Of a stretch of 64,000 nt of DNA, positions 33,606 to 41,725 are shown one piece after another (the first letter of the stretch is position 1; the number at the start of each line of letters is the position of its first letter). The position numbers and the translations under genes were made by a program. This stretch comes from Microbacterium sp. LWH3-1.2. Its GTDB lineage: Bacteria > Actinomycetota > Actinomycetes > Actinomycetales > Microbacteriaceae. The stretch covers positions 682,001-746,000 of the forward strand of contig NZ_JBEGIK010000001.1 of NCBI RefSeq assembly GCF_040675855.1, read 5' to 3'. The notes below the pieces were generated by a model. It was not told the DNA's origin and did no database searches. It saw nothing but the letters and a program-made list of their open reading frames with translations.

Positions 33606-34391
33606 ATGCGCGCGATCCCCGACAGCCTCGACGCCGTGGTCGTAGCCGAGATCGACCGGCGCCTGGAATCCGTCGCCGCGGAGCACGGCGTCCGCGTCCC
33701 GTGGGCCATCGAGAGCGGCAGTCGTGCGTGGGGGTTCCCGTCGCCCGACAGCGACTACGACTGCCGCTTCCTGTTCGTGGGCCCGCGAGAGCGGTACCTC
33801 ACACTGTGGCCGGGGCGCGACGTCATCGAGACGCCGTTGGACGACGTCTTCGACGTCAACGGCTGGGATCTGCCGAAGGCTCTCACTCTGATCGCACGCG
33901 GCAACGCGACGGCGGTCGAATGGCTGCGCTCACCCATCGTGTACGGCGGTGACACGGCGTTTCGCCGCGACCTGCTGACGTACGCGGCCGCCGTCGTGGA
34001 GAGGAGCGCGATCGCGCGTCACTACCTTCATGTGGCGCGACGCCAGCAGAAGGGTGCGCAGACCCTCAAGAGGTTCTTCTACGTGCTGCGACCGGCCGCG
34101 GCGCTGCGATGGCTCGCCGACCATCCGGACGACGCGCTGCCACCGATGGACCTGCCGACCCTGCTGTCCGAGACGACAGTGCCGGACGAGATCAGGGGTG
34201 CTGCCGCCGAGCTGATCACCCTCAAGTCGGTGACGCGTGAACTCGGGTCCGGCAAGGCTCCCACGGTGCTCAGACGCTTCGCCGCGCGCGAGCTGGAACG
34301 TGCAGGGGCTTTCGAGTCGATGGCGCCGGAAAAGAATCCCGGCGAGGTGAGGGAGCGCGCGGACGAGGTTTTCCGGCGGATCGTGGGCTGA
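33606..34391 (+). CDS. RlaP-type nucleotidyltransferase domain protein
   Basis: A 261-residue protein with a polymerase-beta-like nucleotidyltransferase motif: IESGSRAWGFPSPDSDYDCRF, that is GS followed by the paired Asp residues of the metal site. The long helical remainder (VEWLRSPIVYGGD, RHYLHVARRQQKGAQTLKRFFYVLRPAAALRWL) matches the YcgL/RlaP family (PF10127, RNA-ligase-associated nucleotidyltransferase). The RNA substrate is unknown and no ligase gene is adjacent here. Confidence 0.85.
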   Translation: MRAIPDSLDAVVVAEIDRRLESVAAEHGVRVPWAIESGSRAWGFPSPDSDYDCRFLFVGPRERYLTLWPGRDVIETPLDDVFDVNGWDLPKALTLIARGNATAVEWLRSPIVYGGDTAFRRDLLTYAAAVVERSAIARHYLHVARRQQKGAQTLKRFFYVLRPAAALRWLADHPDDALPPMDLPTLLSETTVPDEIRGAAAELITLKSVTRELGSGKAPTVLRRFAARELERAGAFESMAPEKNPGEVRERADEVFRRIVG

Positions 34392-34469
34392 CCGGCCCCG
34401 CGGGCGTGCCCTCGATCCCGCGACAGGGCCATCTGCATCGATGTCGGAGGTCTTTCGTATATTTGTTCT

Positions 34470-35954
34470 ATGAGATCTTCGGTGGCTTCCTCCCCTGCGG
34501 TGCGGCTGACGGATGCTGCGGCGAGGGTCGCCCGTCGGCTCGGCGAGGGCCAGGCCGAGGTCGGCGGGCTGGCCGACGACGAACTGCTGGGGTTGCTCGT
34601 GGATGCCACCGAGGCGCGAAAGGCGGTCGAGCTGATCATCGCGGGGGCATCGGCCGAGGTGTCGCGCCGCTCGTCACGGGAGCTCGGATACGAGGGTCTG
34701 GCGCAGCGGAAGGGTCTGCGGACCGGCGCAGCACTCGTGCAGCACATCACGGGGCTCGGGCGAGCCGACGTCGCGCGGGCGGTCGACGCGGGCAACGAGC
34801 TCGCTCCCGCGGTGGAGCCGGTGGTCGACGTCGACAGCGAGACCGCTCCCCCGGCGCCGGTCGTCGAAGAGTGGCTCGGCACCCTTAGGGGTGCCCTCGC
34901 ATCCGGTCGCCTGACGCAAGCGCAGTTCCAGGCGATCCGCGGAGGGCTCGGCGAACCGCCTGTCGAGCGCTACCCAGAACTCGCGCCCGACTTCCTCCCG
35001 CGGGCCTGGGCGCGTGCTGTGCAGGTGCTGCTCGAGGAAGCGGCGGCGCTGCCGGTGGAAGACCTTCGCAGCCAGGCGCGCATCGCGCGAGACCGGCTCG
35101 ATCCGGTCGGGGTGACGCTCCGCTTCGAAGAGCGCTTCGCCGCACGGTCCTTCCGCACATGGACCGACCCGGACGGCCGGCGCAACGCGCACATCCTCTT
35201 CGACGATGAGGCCGGGGCATGGGTCGATGCCCTGCTCCAAGCGGCGCTGCGGCCTCGCCGCGGACCCCGCTTCGTCGGTGCAGACGCCGCCGAGAAGACC
35301 CGTGCCGCCGGGGCCGACGAGCGGTCGAACGAGCAGCTCCAGTACGACACGATCATCGCCGTGATGCGCACGGGCGCGAACGCCGACCCCCAGCAGGCGT
35401 TCGGCGACCGGCAACCGGGTGTGCGCATGGTCGTCGAAGCGTCTGCTGTCGCCGACGGCGACCACCGCGGTGGGATGAAGGTCACGGGAGTCGGCCACGT
35501 CGAGGACGGAGGACATGCGCTGCCCGGAGGCGTGATCGAGGCCCGCATGTGCGACGCCGGAGTGATTTCGCTGATGTGGGGTCCGGACGGGCGGCCTCTC
35601 GACGTCGGGCGGGAGCTTCGCCTCTTCACGAGAAAGCAGCGCCTCGCGATCGCCGCCCGCGACGGCGGCTGCATGTGGCCGTCCTGCGGCGCCCCGATCT
35701 CGCAGTGCGAGTACCACCACATCGATCATTGGTGGGAGGATCACGGCCGCACCGATGTCGACGACGGAATCGCGCTCTGCCGGAACTGCCACCTGCGCCT
35801 TCATAACCAACGATGGCGCATCACGCGAACCCGAGATCCGATCACCGATGCCGACGCCTATCGGCTTCATCCGCCGCCCGACCCCAGTACCGGTGAAATC
35901 GGCGAGCCCGTCGAATTGAGATCGAAATCGCCCGGGCGATTCGAGGCGGCGTGA
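34470..35954 (+). CDS. DUF222/HNH endonuclease domain protein
   Basis: A 494-residue protein with an N-terminal DUF222 region (residues about 30-330) and a C-terminal HNH nuclease: Cys pairs CMWPSC and CRNC plus CEYHHIDHWWEDHGRTDVDDGIALCRNCHLRLHN. Such proteins are abundant multicopy families in actinobacteria, with unclear function; a link to mobile DNA (13E12 repeat family) is often suggested. Upstream is an AT-rich CGTATATTTGTTCTATG stretch that may hold the promoter and makes a very short leader. A 36-bp tandem repeat follows its stop. Confidence 0.88.
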   Translation: MRSSVASSPAVRLTDAAARVARRLGEGQAEVGGLADDELLGLLVDATEARKAVELIIAGASAEVSRRSSRELGYEGLAQRKGLRTGAALVQHITGLGRADVARAVDAGNELAPAVEPVVDVDSETAPPAPVVEEWLGTLRGALASGRLTQAQFQAIRGGLGEPPVERYPELAPDFLPRAWARAVQVLLEEAAALPVEDLRSQARIARDRLDPVGVTLRFEERFAARSFRTWTDPDGRRNAHILFDDEAGAWVDALLQAALRPRRGPRFVGADAAEKTRAAGADERSNEQLQYDTIIAVMRTGANADPQQAFGDRQPGVRMVVEASAVADGDHRGGMKVTGVGHVEDGGHALPGGVIEARMCDAGVISLMWGPDGRPLDVGRELRLFTRKQRLAIAARDGGCMWPSCGAPISQCEYHHIDHWWEDHGRTDVDDGIALCRNCHLRLHNQRWRITRTRDPITDADAYRLHPPPDPSTGEIGEPVELRSKSPGRFEAA

Positions 35955-35963
35955 GGAGCGGCC

Positions 35964-35995
35964 CGGGCGGCCTCGGCGGCCTCGGCGGCCTCGAA
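35964..35995. repeat. Three tandem GGCCTCGGC 9-mers
   Basis: Directly after the nuclease stop, the 9-base unit GGCCTCGGC is repeated about three times. No function apparent; it leads into the 36-bp repeat array. Confidence 0.7.
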
Positions 35996-36000
35996 CACCG

Positions 36001-36158
36001 TAGTACGACGAGCGTCGCGGCTGAACCCGCACCCGCTGGTACGACGAGCGCAGGGGCGAACCCGCACGCGCCCGTACCACGAGCAGATCCAGCAGCCTCG
36101 GACACCCTGGCACGACGAGCGGCACGCGCGACCCCACGACGCGCCCGTACGACGAGCG
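36001..36158. repeat. Degenerate 36-bp tandem repeat, core GTACGACGAGCG
   Basis: Five copies of a 14-base core related to TGGTACGACGAGCG begin at 36001, 36037, 36072, 36108 and 36145, a spacing of 35-37 bases. The intervening spacers are partly conserved (GCGAACCCGCACGCGCC-like). The array fills the gap between the HNH nuclease and grpB-like genes and has no coding signal. Confidence 0.8.
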
Positions 36159-36237
36159 GATCGAGCGGTGCAGCAGGTGTCCGGCGTCAGAAGGCTGCGC
36201 GGCCCGGGGCGGTGCGACGACGTGGGAGGCTGGGGAC

Positions 36238-36780
36238 ATGGCGGTCGTCGTCGTTCCCTACTCGGACGAGTGGCCCGGCCAGTTCGAGCGCGTGGCAGCC
36301 GAATTGGGACGAGCGCTCGAGGGCATCCCGGTTCTCGCGATCGAGCACGTGGGGTCGACCTCGGTACCCGGGTTGGCGGCGAAGCCGGTCATCGACATCG
36401 ACGTCGTCGTCGATCGAGCTCACGTCGACGGCGCGATCAGGGCGCTCGTGGCCGCGGGGTACATGCATCGCGGGGATCTGGGCGTCACCGACCGGGAGTC
36501 GATGGCCGCACCCGACGACGACCCGAGCCGGAACGTCTACGTGTGCGTCGAGGGAACGCTGCACCTGCGGAACCACCTCGCGGTGCGATCGATCCTCCGC
36601 GACAGAGATGACCTCCGCGATCGGTACGGAGCGATCAAGACCGAGATCGCACTCGACCCCGCCATCGGCATCGAGACCTACCTCGCGCTCAAGTCGCCCG
36701 TGCTGCAGGAGGTGCTCGCGCTGTCCGACCTCACCGACGCGGAGAAGCGGGCCATCTTCGCCCTCAACACGAGCTTCTGA
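36238..36780 (+). CDS. GrpB-family (UPF0157) protein
   Basis: A 180-residue GrpB-domain protein, a distant nucleotidyltransferase fold. Family motifs VVVPYSDEWPGQFERVAAELGRAL, IEHVGSTSVPGLAAKPVIDIDVVV and the later FRDYLR-like equivalent HLAVRSILRDRDDLRDRYGAIK are present. Function in the cell is unknown; related domains occur fused to dephospho-CoA kinase in actinobacteria. ATG chosen at 36238 with GGGGAC just upstream. Confidence 0.88.
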   Translation: MAVVVVPYSDEWPGQFERVAAELGRALEGIPVLAIEHVGSTSVPGLAAKPVIDIDVVVDRAHVDGAIRALVAAGYMHRGDLGVTDRESMAAPDDDPSRNVYVCVEGTLHLRNHLAVRSILRDRDDLRDRYGAIKTEIALDPAIGIETYLALKSPVLQEVLALSDLTDAEKRAIFALNTSF

Positions 36781-36853
36781 CGGGCGAGCGGCGCGGCATC
36801 CGTTGTCGTGCGAGTCGATGTCCGAGCGGCACTGTCTGCCGTACTGTGAGCGG

Positions 36854-37279
36854 ATGGCGTTCGATCCCCGTGACGTTGCGGCATTCGTGGCCTTCGTGCG
36901 CGCCGAAGCGCAGGGTGTCGTCGCGACCGTGTCGCCATCGGGAGCGCCCGAGGCGGCGCTCGTCGGGATCGCCGCGCTCGACGACGGCACGCTCGTGTTC
37001 GACACGCTGGTGGGCTCGCGCAAGGCCGAGAACCTGCGCCACGACCACCGCATCGCGGTCGTCATCGGGACGGGAGGCTCCGTGTCGGCGCAGATCGACG
37101 GCTTCGGGACGATCGTGCGCGGCACCCTCCGCGAAGAGTACGGCGGCGCCTACAACGCGCAGTTCCCCGGCTCGCGCGCACTCCACCCGGACTTCGCGGT
37201 CGTCGTGGTCCGCCCCGCGTGGGTGCGGGTCTACGACGCATCGGAAAGCCCTGCGAACGTCACCGAAGCGCGCTGGTGA
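36854..37279 (+). CDS. Pyridoxamine 5'-phosphate oxidase-like (FMN-binding split barrel) protein
   Basis: A 141-residue protein of the PPOX-related split-barrel type: N-terminal VAAFVAFVRAEAQGVVATVSPSGAPEAALVGIAALDDGTLVFDT, then SRKAENLRHDHRIAVVIG, the block that contacts flavin or F420. These small proteins bind FMN, F420 or heme; the cofactor and substrate are not clear. Converges on the PfkB kinase gene, their 3' ends overlapping by about 20 bases. Confidence 0.83.
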   Translation: MAFDPRDVAAFVAFVRAEAQGVVATVSPSGAPEAALVGIAALDDGTLVFDTLVGSRKAENLRHDHRIAVVIGTGGSVSAQIDGFGTIVRGTLREEYGGAYNAQFPGSRALHPDFAVVVVRPAWVRVYDASESPANVTEARW

Positions 37280-38147
37280 CGCCGCCGGCGGCGACCGCCG
37301 GATGCAGATGCTCGGACGCGAGGGCCACGACCGCCTGACGGGCGCCGGCGGCGAGGCATCCGTTCACGTCCTCACCCGAGAGCAAGGCGGCCAGGAAGCC
37401 CGCGAAGAACGCGTCGCCGGCACCGTTCGTGTCGACAGGATCGACCGGGACGGCGTCGACGGTCGCGCGCTCCCCAGACGCGGTGAGCGCGACGGCGCCC
37501 CGTGCACCGAGGGTGCAGACGGCGAGGCGCGGCCCCCGGTCGAGGCAGCTCTGCATGAGCGACCACGGGTCGTCGGTCGCGTCGTCGTTCATGAAGACGA
37601 CGTCGGCGACCCGGAGGAACGGCTCATGGAACTCCGCCGAACCGTCGTAGTCGTGGAGGTCGGTCCAGATCGGGGCTCCTGCGGCGCCCGCGAGCCGTCG
37701 CCGCACGATCGCCATGCCGACCTCGCTGAGGTCGACGACCGCGATGTCGGCGTCGGCGAGGGCGCTCTCGATCCGATCGATCGTGTCGAGGGATGCCGCC
37801 GACGGCGTCGCGAGGTAGAGACTCACGCGCTCCCCCGCCGCGGTCATCAGGTTCGCGTGGCGCTCGGTCCGCTCTGACGGGTACGCCTCGACCCGCACCC
37901 CCGCCGCGTCCAGCGCGGCCGACACACGCCGGCCGTCGTCGTCGGAGTGCAGCAGCGCATGGAGCGTCACGTCGACCCCGCGGTCAGCCAGGTGCAAGGC
38001 CTTGCCGGCCGACGTCCCGCCGAGCGTATGCAGCTCGCCGAGCGCGAACTGCATGTGCGGCACCGGCTCGGGAAGCCGGTCGAGGAGGATGAGATGGTTC
38101 CACGAGGCGGGTCCGCACACGGCGACCCGGGCGTCAGCGAGCGACAT
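37260..38147 (-). CDS. PfkB-family carbohydrate kinase
   Basis: A 295-residue ribokinase-type kinase. The catalytic/anion-hole motif PVDTNGAGDAFFAGFLAAL is intact, and the N-terminal GGTSAGKALHLADRGVDVTLHAL corresponds to the sugar-binding region. It phosphorylates a sugar or nucleoside in the cytoplasm with ATP; the substrate is not predictable. Start ATG 38147 gives MSLADARVAVCGPAS; more upstream residues in the frame are not protein-like. The 3' end overlaps the convergent PPOX gene. Confidence 0.9.
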   Translation of the reverse strand: MSLADARVAVCGPASWNHLILLDRLPEPVPHMQFALGELHTLGGTSAGKALHLADRGVDVTLHALLHSDDDGRRVSAALDAAGVRVEAYPSERTERHANLMTAAGERVSLYLATPSAASLDTIDRIESALADADIAVVDLSEVGMAIVRRRLAGAAGAPIWTDLHDYDGSAEFHEPFLRVADVVFMNDDATDDPWSLMQSCLDRGPRLAVCTLGARGAVALTASGERATVDAVPVDPVDTNGAGDAFFAGFLAALLSGEDVNGCLAAGARQAVVALASEHLHPAVAAGGVTSALR

Positions 38148-38299
38148 CGCCCCAGTCAACCAGCCGTCGCCCGGAAGCCGGCTTTGCGCGCCGGGTCGGA
38201 GCGAGCGGTTCCGTGAGATCTCGCCACGCCCCGGCGTCGAGCCCCGCTGGTCCCCCAGCCGTGGGCGCGGAAACGCCCGCGGCTCGCTAGAGTTCCGGC

Positions 38300-39763
38300 A
38301 TGGGGGAGGACGTCCCGGCACAGGAGTTCACCCGCGCCGATCGCACCCGTCATCGCGAGAAGGTCCGGCGCAACCTCGACGTGTTCGCGCGCATGCTGGC
38401 TGAGGCGCACTTCGACACCGATGACCCGCTGACGGGCCTCGAGGTCGAGCTCAATCTCGTCGACGAGGCGGGTGACCCGGCCCTGCGCAACGCGGAGGCC
38501 CTCGAGGCGATCGCGGATCCGGCGTTCCAGACCGAGCTCGGGCAGTTCAACATCGAGATCAACGTGCCGCCCGCCCGTCTGCGCGAGGGAGGGCTCACCA
38601 CCTTCGAGCAAGGTCTGCGCGACAGTCTCAACCACGCCGAGGAGCGCTCGGCCGCCATCGGCGCCCACCTCGTGATGATCGGCATCCTGCCCACCGTCGC
38701 CGAGGGGCACCTCCGGCCCGACAGCATCAGCGCGAACCCCCGGTACCGGCTGCTGAGCGAGCAGATCCTCGACGCGCGCGGCGAGGACATCTCGATCTCC
38801 ATCGACGGTCCCGAACGGCTCTTCGCCACCGCGGACTCGATCCTGCCCGAGGCGGCGTGCACGAGCACGCAACTGCATGTTCAGACCTCTCCCGACGCGT
38901 TCGCCGGGTACTGGAACGCCTCACAGGCGATCGCCGGCGTGCAACTGGCGGTGGCGGCCAACTCGCCCTACCTCCTGGGCAAGGAGCTGTGGCGCGAGAC
39001 GCGGATCCCGCTGTTCGAACAGGCCACCGACACCCGCAGCGAGGAGCTGAAGGTGCAGGGGGTGCGGCCGCGGGTGTGGTTCGGCGAACGTTGGATCACC
39101 TCGGTGTTCGACCTCTTCGAGGAGAACGTCCGCTACTTCCCGGCGCTCCTGCCGATCGTCCACGACGACGACCCGATGGCCGTGCTCGAGTCGGGCGGCA
39201 TCCCCGACCTCGCGGAGCTACGCCTGCACAACGGCACCATCTACCGCTGGAACCGCCCGATCTACGACGTCGCGGGCGGGGTGCCCCACCTGCGGGTCGA
39301 GAACCGGGTGCTCGCCGCCGGGCCCACCGTCGTCGACACCGTCGCCAACGCCGCCTTCTACTTCGGCCTCGTGCGTGCGATCGCCGAGAGCGACCGGCCG
39401 CTGTGGTCGCAGCTGTCGTTCACCGCTGCCGAGGAGAACTTCCACACAGCCGCCCGAGACGGCATCGACGCCCAGCTCTACTGGCCGGGTGCCGGCCAGG
39501 TGCCTGCCGCCGAGCTCGTGCTGCGGCGCCTGCTGCCCCTCGCGTATCGGGGCCTCGATGCGTGGGGCGTCGACGCCTACGACCGCGATCGCCTGCTCGG
39601 CATCATCGAGGGCCGTTGCCTCACCGGCGTCACCGGCGCAGGCTGGTTCACCGACCGGATGCGCCGCCGCACCGGGATGGAGCGCTACGACGCCCTGCGC
39701 GCCACCCTGCTCGAGTACCGCGACGCGATGCACACGAACGAGCCGGTGCACACCTGGAGCTGA
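38300..39763 (+). CDS. Glutamate-cysteine ligase family protein (GCS2 type)
   Basis: A 487-residue member of the GCS2 (PF04107) ligase family. Motifs GLEVELNLVD (metal/glutamate binding Glu residues), EINVPPARL, CTSTQLHVQTSP and LRVENRVLAAGPT are conserved positions. Members join glutamate to an amine, as in glutathione, mycothiol-related or ergothioneine synthesis; EgtA is the closest actinobacterial role but no egt genes lie here, so I leave the substrate open. Stands alone between convergent or divergent neighbours. Confidence 0.85.
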   Translation: MGEDVPAQEFTRADRTRHREKVRRNLDVFARMLAEAHFDTDDPLTGLEVELNLVDEAGDPALRNAEALEAIADPAFQTELGQFNIEINVPPARLREGGLTTFEQGLRDSLNHAEERSAAIGAHLVMIGILPTVAEGHLRPDSISANPRYRLLSEQILDARGEDISISIDGPERLFATADSILPEAACTSTQLHVQTSPDAFAGYWNASQAIAGVQLAVAANSPYLLGKELWRETRIPLFEQATDTRSEELKVQGVRPRVWFGERWITSVFDLFEENVRYFPALLPIVHDDDPMAVLESGGIPDLAELRLHNGTIYRWNRPIYDVAGGVPHLRVENRVLAAGPTVVDTVANAAFYFGLVRAIAESDRPLWSQLSFTAAEENFHTAARDGIDAQLYWPGAGQVPAAELVLRRLLPLAYRGLDAWGVDAYDRDRLLGIIEGRCLTGVTGAGWFTDRMRRRTGMERYDALRATLLEYRDAMHTNEPVHTWS

Positions 39764-39781
39764 TCCCCGGCCGCGATGCCG

Positions 39782-40771
39782 TCAGCCGGCGAGTGCGGCC
39801 GCGCGCCAGTCCGTGAGCACACGCGCCGCAGCCCGGGTGTGCGACCACGGCATCTGCGGCACCTCGAGGCGGCCCTCGGCGAGTGCGAGCGAGATGGCGT
39901 CGGCTTCGGCGGCCATCGGCTGCACGGTCGGCACCTCGACGACCCGCTCGTCGGCGCCGCGGCGGATGATCAGCGTCGACGGGCTCACGGTGCGGCTGCC
40001 CCACACGTTCGGGAGCAGCACGTCGGCGTCGTCGAACCGCAGGAGAGCGAGGTCCGAGAGGTCCTCGACGACCGCGGTCGCCATCTGCGCCGTCACCGAG
40101 CCGAATCCGATCTCGGCGGTCGCCCAGCCGTCGACGCCGTTCACGAGTTCCGCCTGGAAGCTCCGGCACTCCGGCGTGTCGATCGGCTGGCCCGCCGCGG
40201 CCGCGAGGTCGATCGCGAGCGCCAGCGGGTAGCAGCCGACGTCGAGGATGGCCCCGCCGCCGACCGCCGGATCGAACAGCCGCCCCTCGCGCGTGCCGGC
40301 ATCGAAGCCGAACGCGCCCTCGAACCGGTGCAGCTCGCCGAGCTCGCCGCCGGCGGCGAGCTCGCGCAGCGCGTCGGCGAAGGGACCGAACCGCGTTTTG
40401 AAGGCCTCGAGGAAGGGCCGCCTCGCACGCTGCGCCGCCTGCAGGATCCGCTCCACCTCATCAAGCGTCGGGCTCGCGGGCTTCTCGCACAGCACGGCCT
40501 TGCCCGCATCGAGCGCGCGGATCGCGAGGTCGGCGTGGGCCGTGTGGACCGTCCCGACGTACACCGCGTCCACGTCGTCGCGGGCCAGGACCTCGTCGTA
40601 GGTCCCGGATGCCGCGGCCCCGTGCTCGGTCGCGAACGCCGACGCGCGCTCGGCCGACGAGCTGCCCACGGCATGCAGCATCCCGTGTTCCGAAGCACGA
40701 AGCCCGACCACGAAGTCCCGGCTGATCTGTCCCGGCCCGAGGACCGCCCATCTCGTCTTCGCCTGATTCAC
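39782..40771 (-). CDS. Gfo/Idh/MocA-family oxidoreductase
   Basis: A 329-residue NAD(P)-dependent sugar/inositol dehydrogenase-like protein. Rossmann motif AVLGPGQISRDFVVGL, the EKP motif (VLCEKPASPTLDEV) with its conserved Lys, and the C-terminal domain GGAILDVGCYPLALAIDLA are present. Length is standard. Typical members oxidise cyclic polyols or hexose derivatives. No sugar operon surrounds it, so substrate is unknown. GTG or ATG start at 40771; NQAKTRWAV follows. Confidence 0.9.
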   Translation of the reverse strand: MNQAKTRWAVLGPGQISRDFVVGLRASEHGMLHAVGSSSAERASAFATEHGAAASGTYDEVLARDDVDAVYVGTVHTAHADLAIRALDAGKAVLCEKPASPTLDEVERILQAAQRARRPFLEAFKTRFGPFADALRELAAGGELGELHRFEGAFGFDAGTREGRLFDPAVGGGAILDVGCYPLALAIDLAAAAGQPIDTPECRSFQAELVNGVDGWATAEIGFGSVTAQMATAVVEDLSDLALLRFDDADVLLPNVWGSRTVSPSTLIIRRGADERVVEVPTVQPMAAEADAISLALAEGRLEVPQMPWSHTRAAARVLTDWRAAALAG

Positions 40772-40810
40772 GCCCTGATGCTATCGAGCCGCAGCACCTC
40801 ACACGCCGGA

Positions 40811-41725
40811 TCAGGCGACCGGCTCTGCGGCCTCGCGCGCGGCGCGAGCGGACGAGCGGACCGCGCCGATGCTCGCGGCGATCACCAGCGCGATGCCGAG
40901 GACTTCGAGCCAGGTCATATGTTGTCCGAGGAATATGAAGCCTGCGAGGGCCGCGGTCGCAGGCGCGAGGCTCATGAGTATGGCGAAGATCGCAGCCGGC
41001 AGGCGCCGGAGCGCGACGAGCTCGAGGGCGTACGGGATCGTCGACGAGAGCACGGCCACTGCCGCGCCCAGCGCGACGATCTCGATCCGCAGGAGGGCGG
41101 CGCCGGCGTCCGCGATCCCGAACGGCACGGAGATCAGCGCGCCGACCGTCATCGCGAGCGCGAGCCCGTCGAGCTTGGCAAACGCCCGGCCGACGCGCGC
41201 CGAGGAGAGGATGTAGAACGCCCAGCTGGCGGCGGCGCCCAGTGCGAACAGCACGCCGAGCGGGTCGAGCCGATCCCACCCGCCGCCGCCCAGCGCGACG
41301 ACGCCGACGAGCGCGAGCAGCGCCCACAGCCACGCCGAGGCGCGGCGTGCGGCGACGATCGACAGCACGAGAGGCCCGAGCACCTCGATGGTCACGGTGA
41401 CGCCGAGCGGCAGACGCTCGAGAGCGAGGTAGAACAGCCCGTTCATCAGCGCGAGCACGAGCCCGAACAGCCCCACCGCTGTCCAGTCGGCTCGCGAGTG
41501 GCCGCGCAGGCGGGGTCGCGCGATCAGCAGCAGCACGATCGCCGAGAACACCAGGCGGAGCATCACCATGCCGAGCGGCCCGACCTGCGGGAACAGAAGG
41601 ACGGCGATCGACGCGCCGACCTCCTGGCACGCGAGGCCGACGATCAGCAGCAGGATCGCGGGCGTCGTCCCCGAGCGTGCATCGCCCGCGGCGGCAGTGC
41701 GTCCGGGGCTTGCCCCCGTGTTCAC
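40811..41725 (-). CDS. EamA/RhtA-like exporter
   Basis: A 304-residue protein of ten membrane helices made of two EamA repeats, related to RhtA/YdcZ-type metabolite exporters (LLLIVGLACQEVGASIAVLLFPQVGPLGMVMLRLVFSAIVLL… and PYALELVALRRLPAAIFAILMSLAPATAALAGFIFLGQ). Probable amino-acid or other small-metabolite efflux. Its start overlaps the stop of the serine-hydrolase-like lipoprotein gene by four bases, so the two are cotranscribed. Confidence 0.9.
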   Translation of the reverse strand: MNTGASPGRTAAAGDARSGTTPAILLLIVGLACQEVGASIAVLLFPQVGPLGMVMLRLVFSAIVLLLIARPRLRGHSRADWTAVGLFGLVLALMNGLFYLALERLPLGVTVTIEVLGPLVLSIVAARRASAWLWALLALVGVVALGGGGWDRLDPLGVLFALGAAASWAFYILSSARVGRAFAKLDGLALAMTVGALISVPFGIADAGAALLRIEIVALGAAVAVLSSTIPYALELVALRRLPAAIFAILMSLAPATAALAGFIFLGQHMTWLEVLGIALVIAASIGAVRSSARAAREAAEPVA

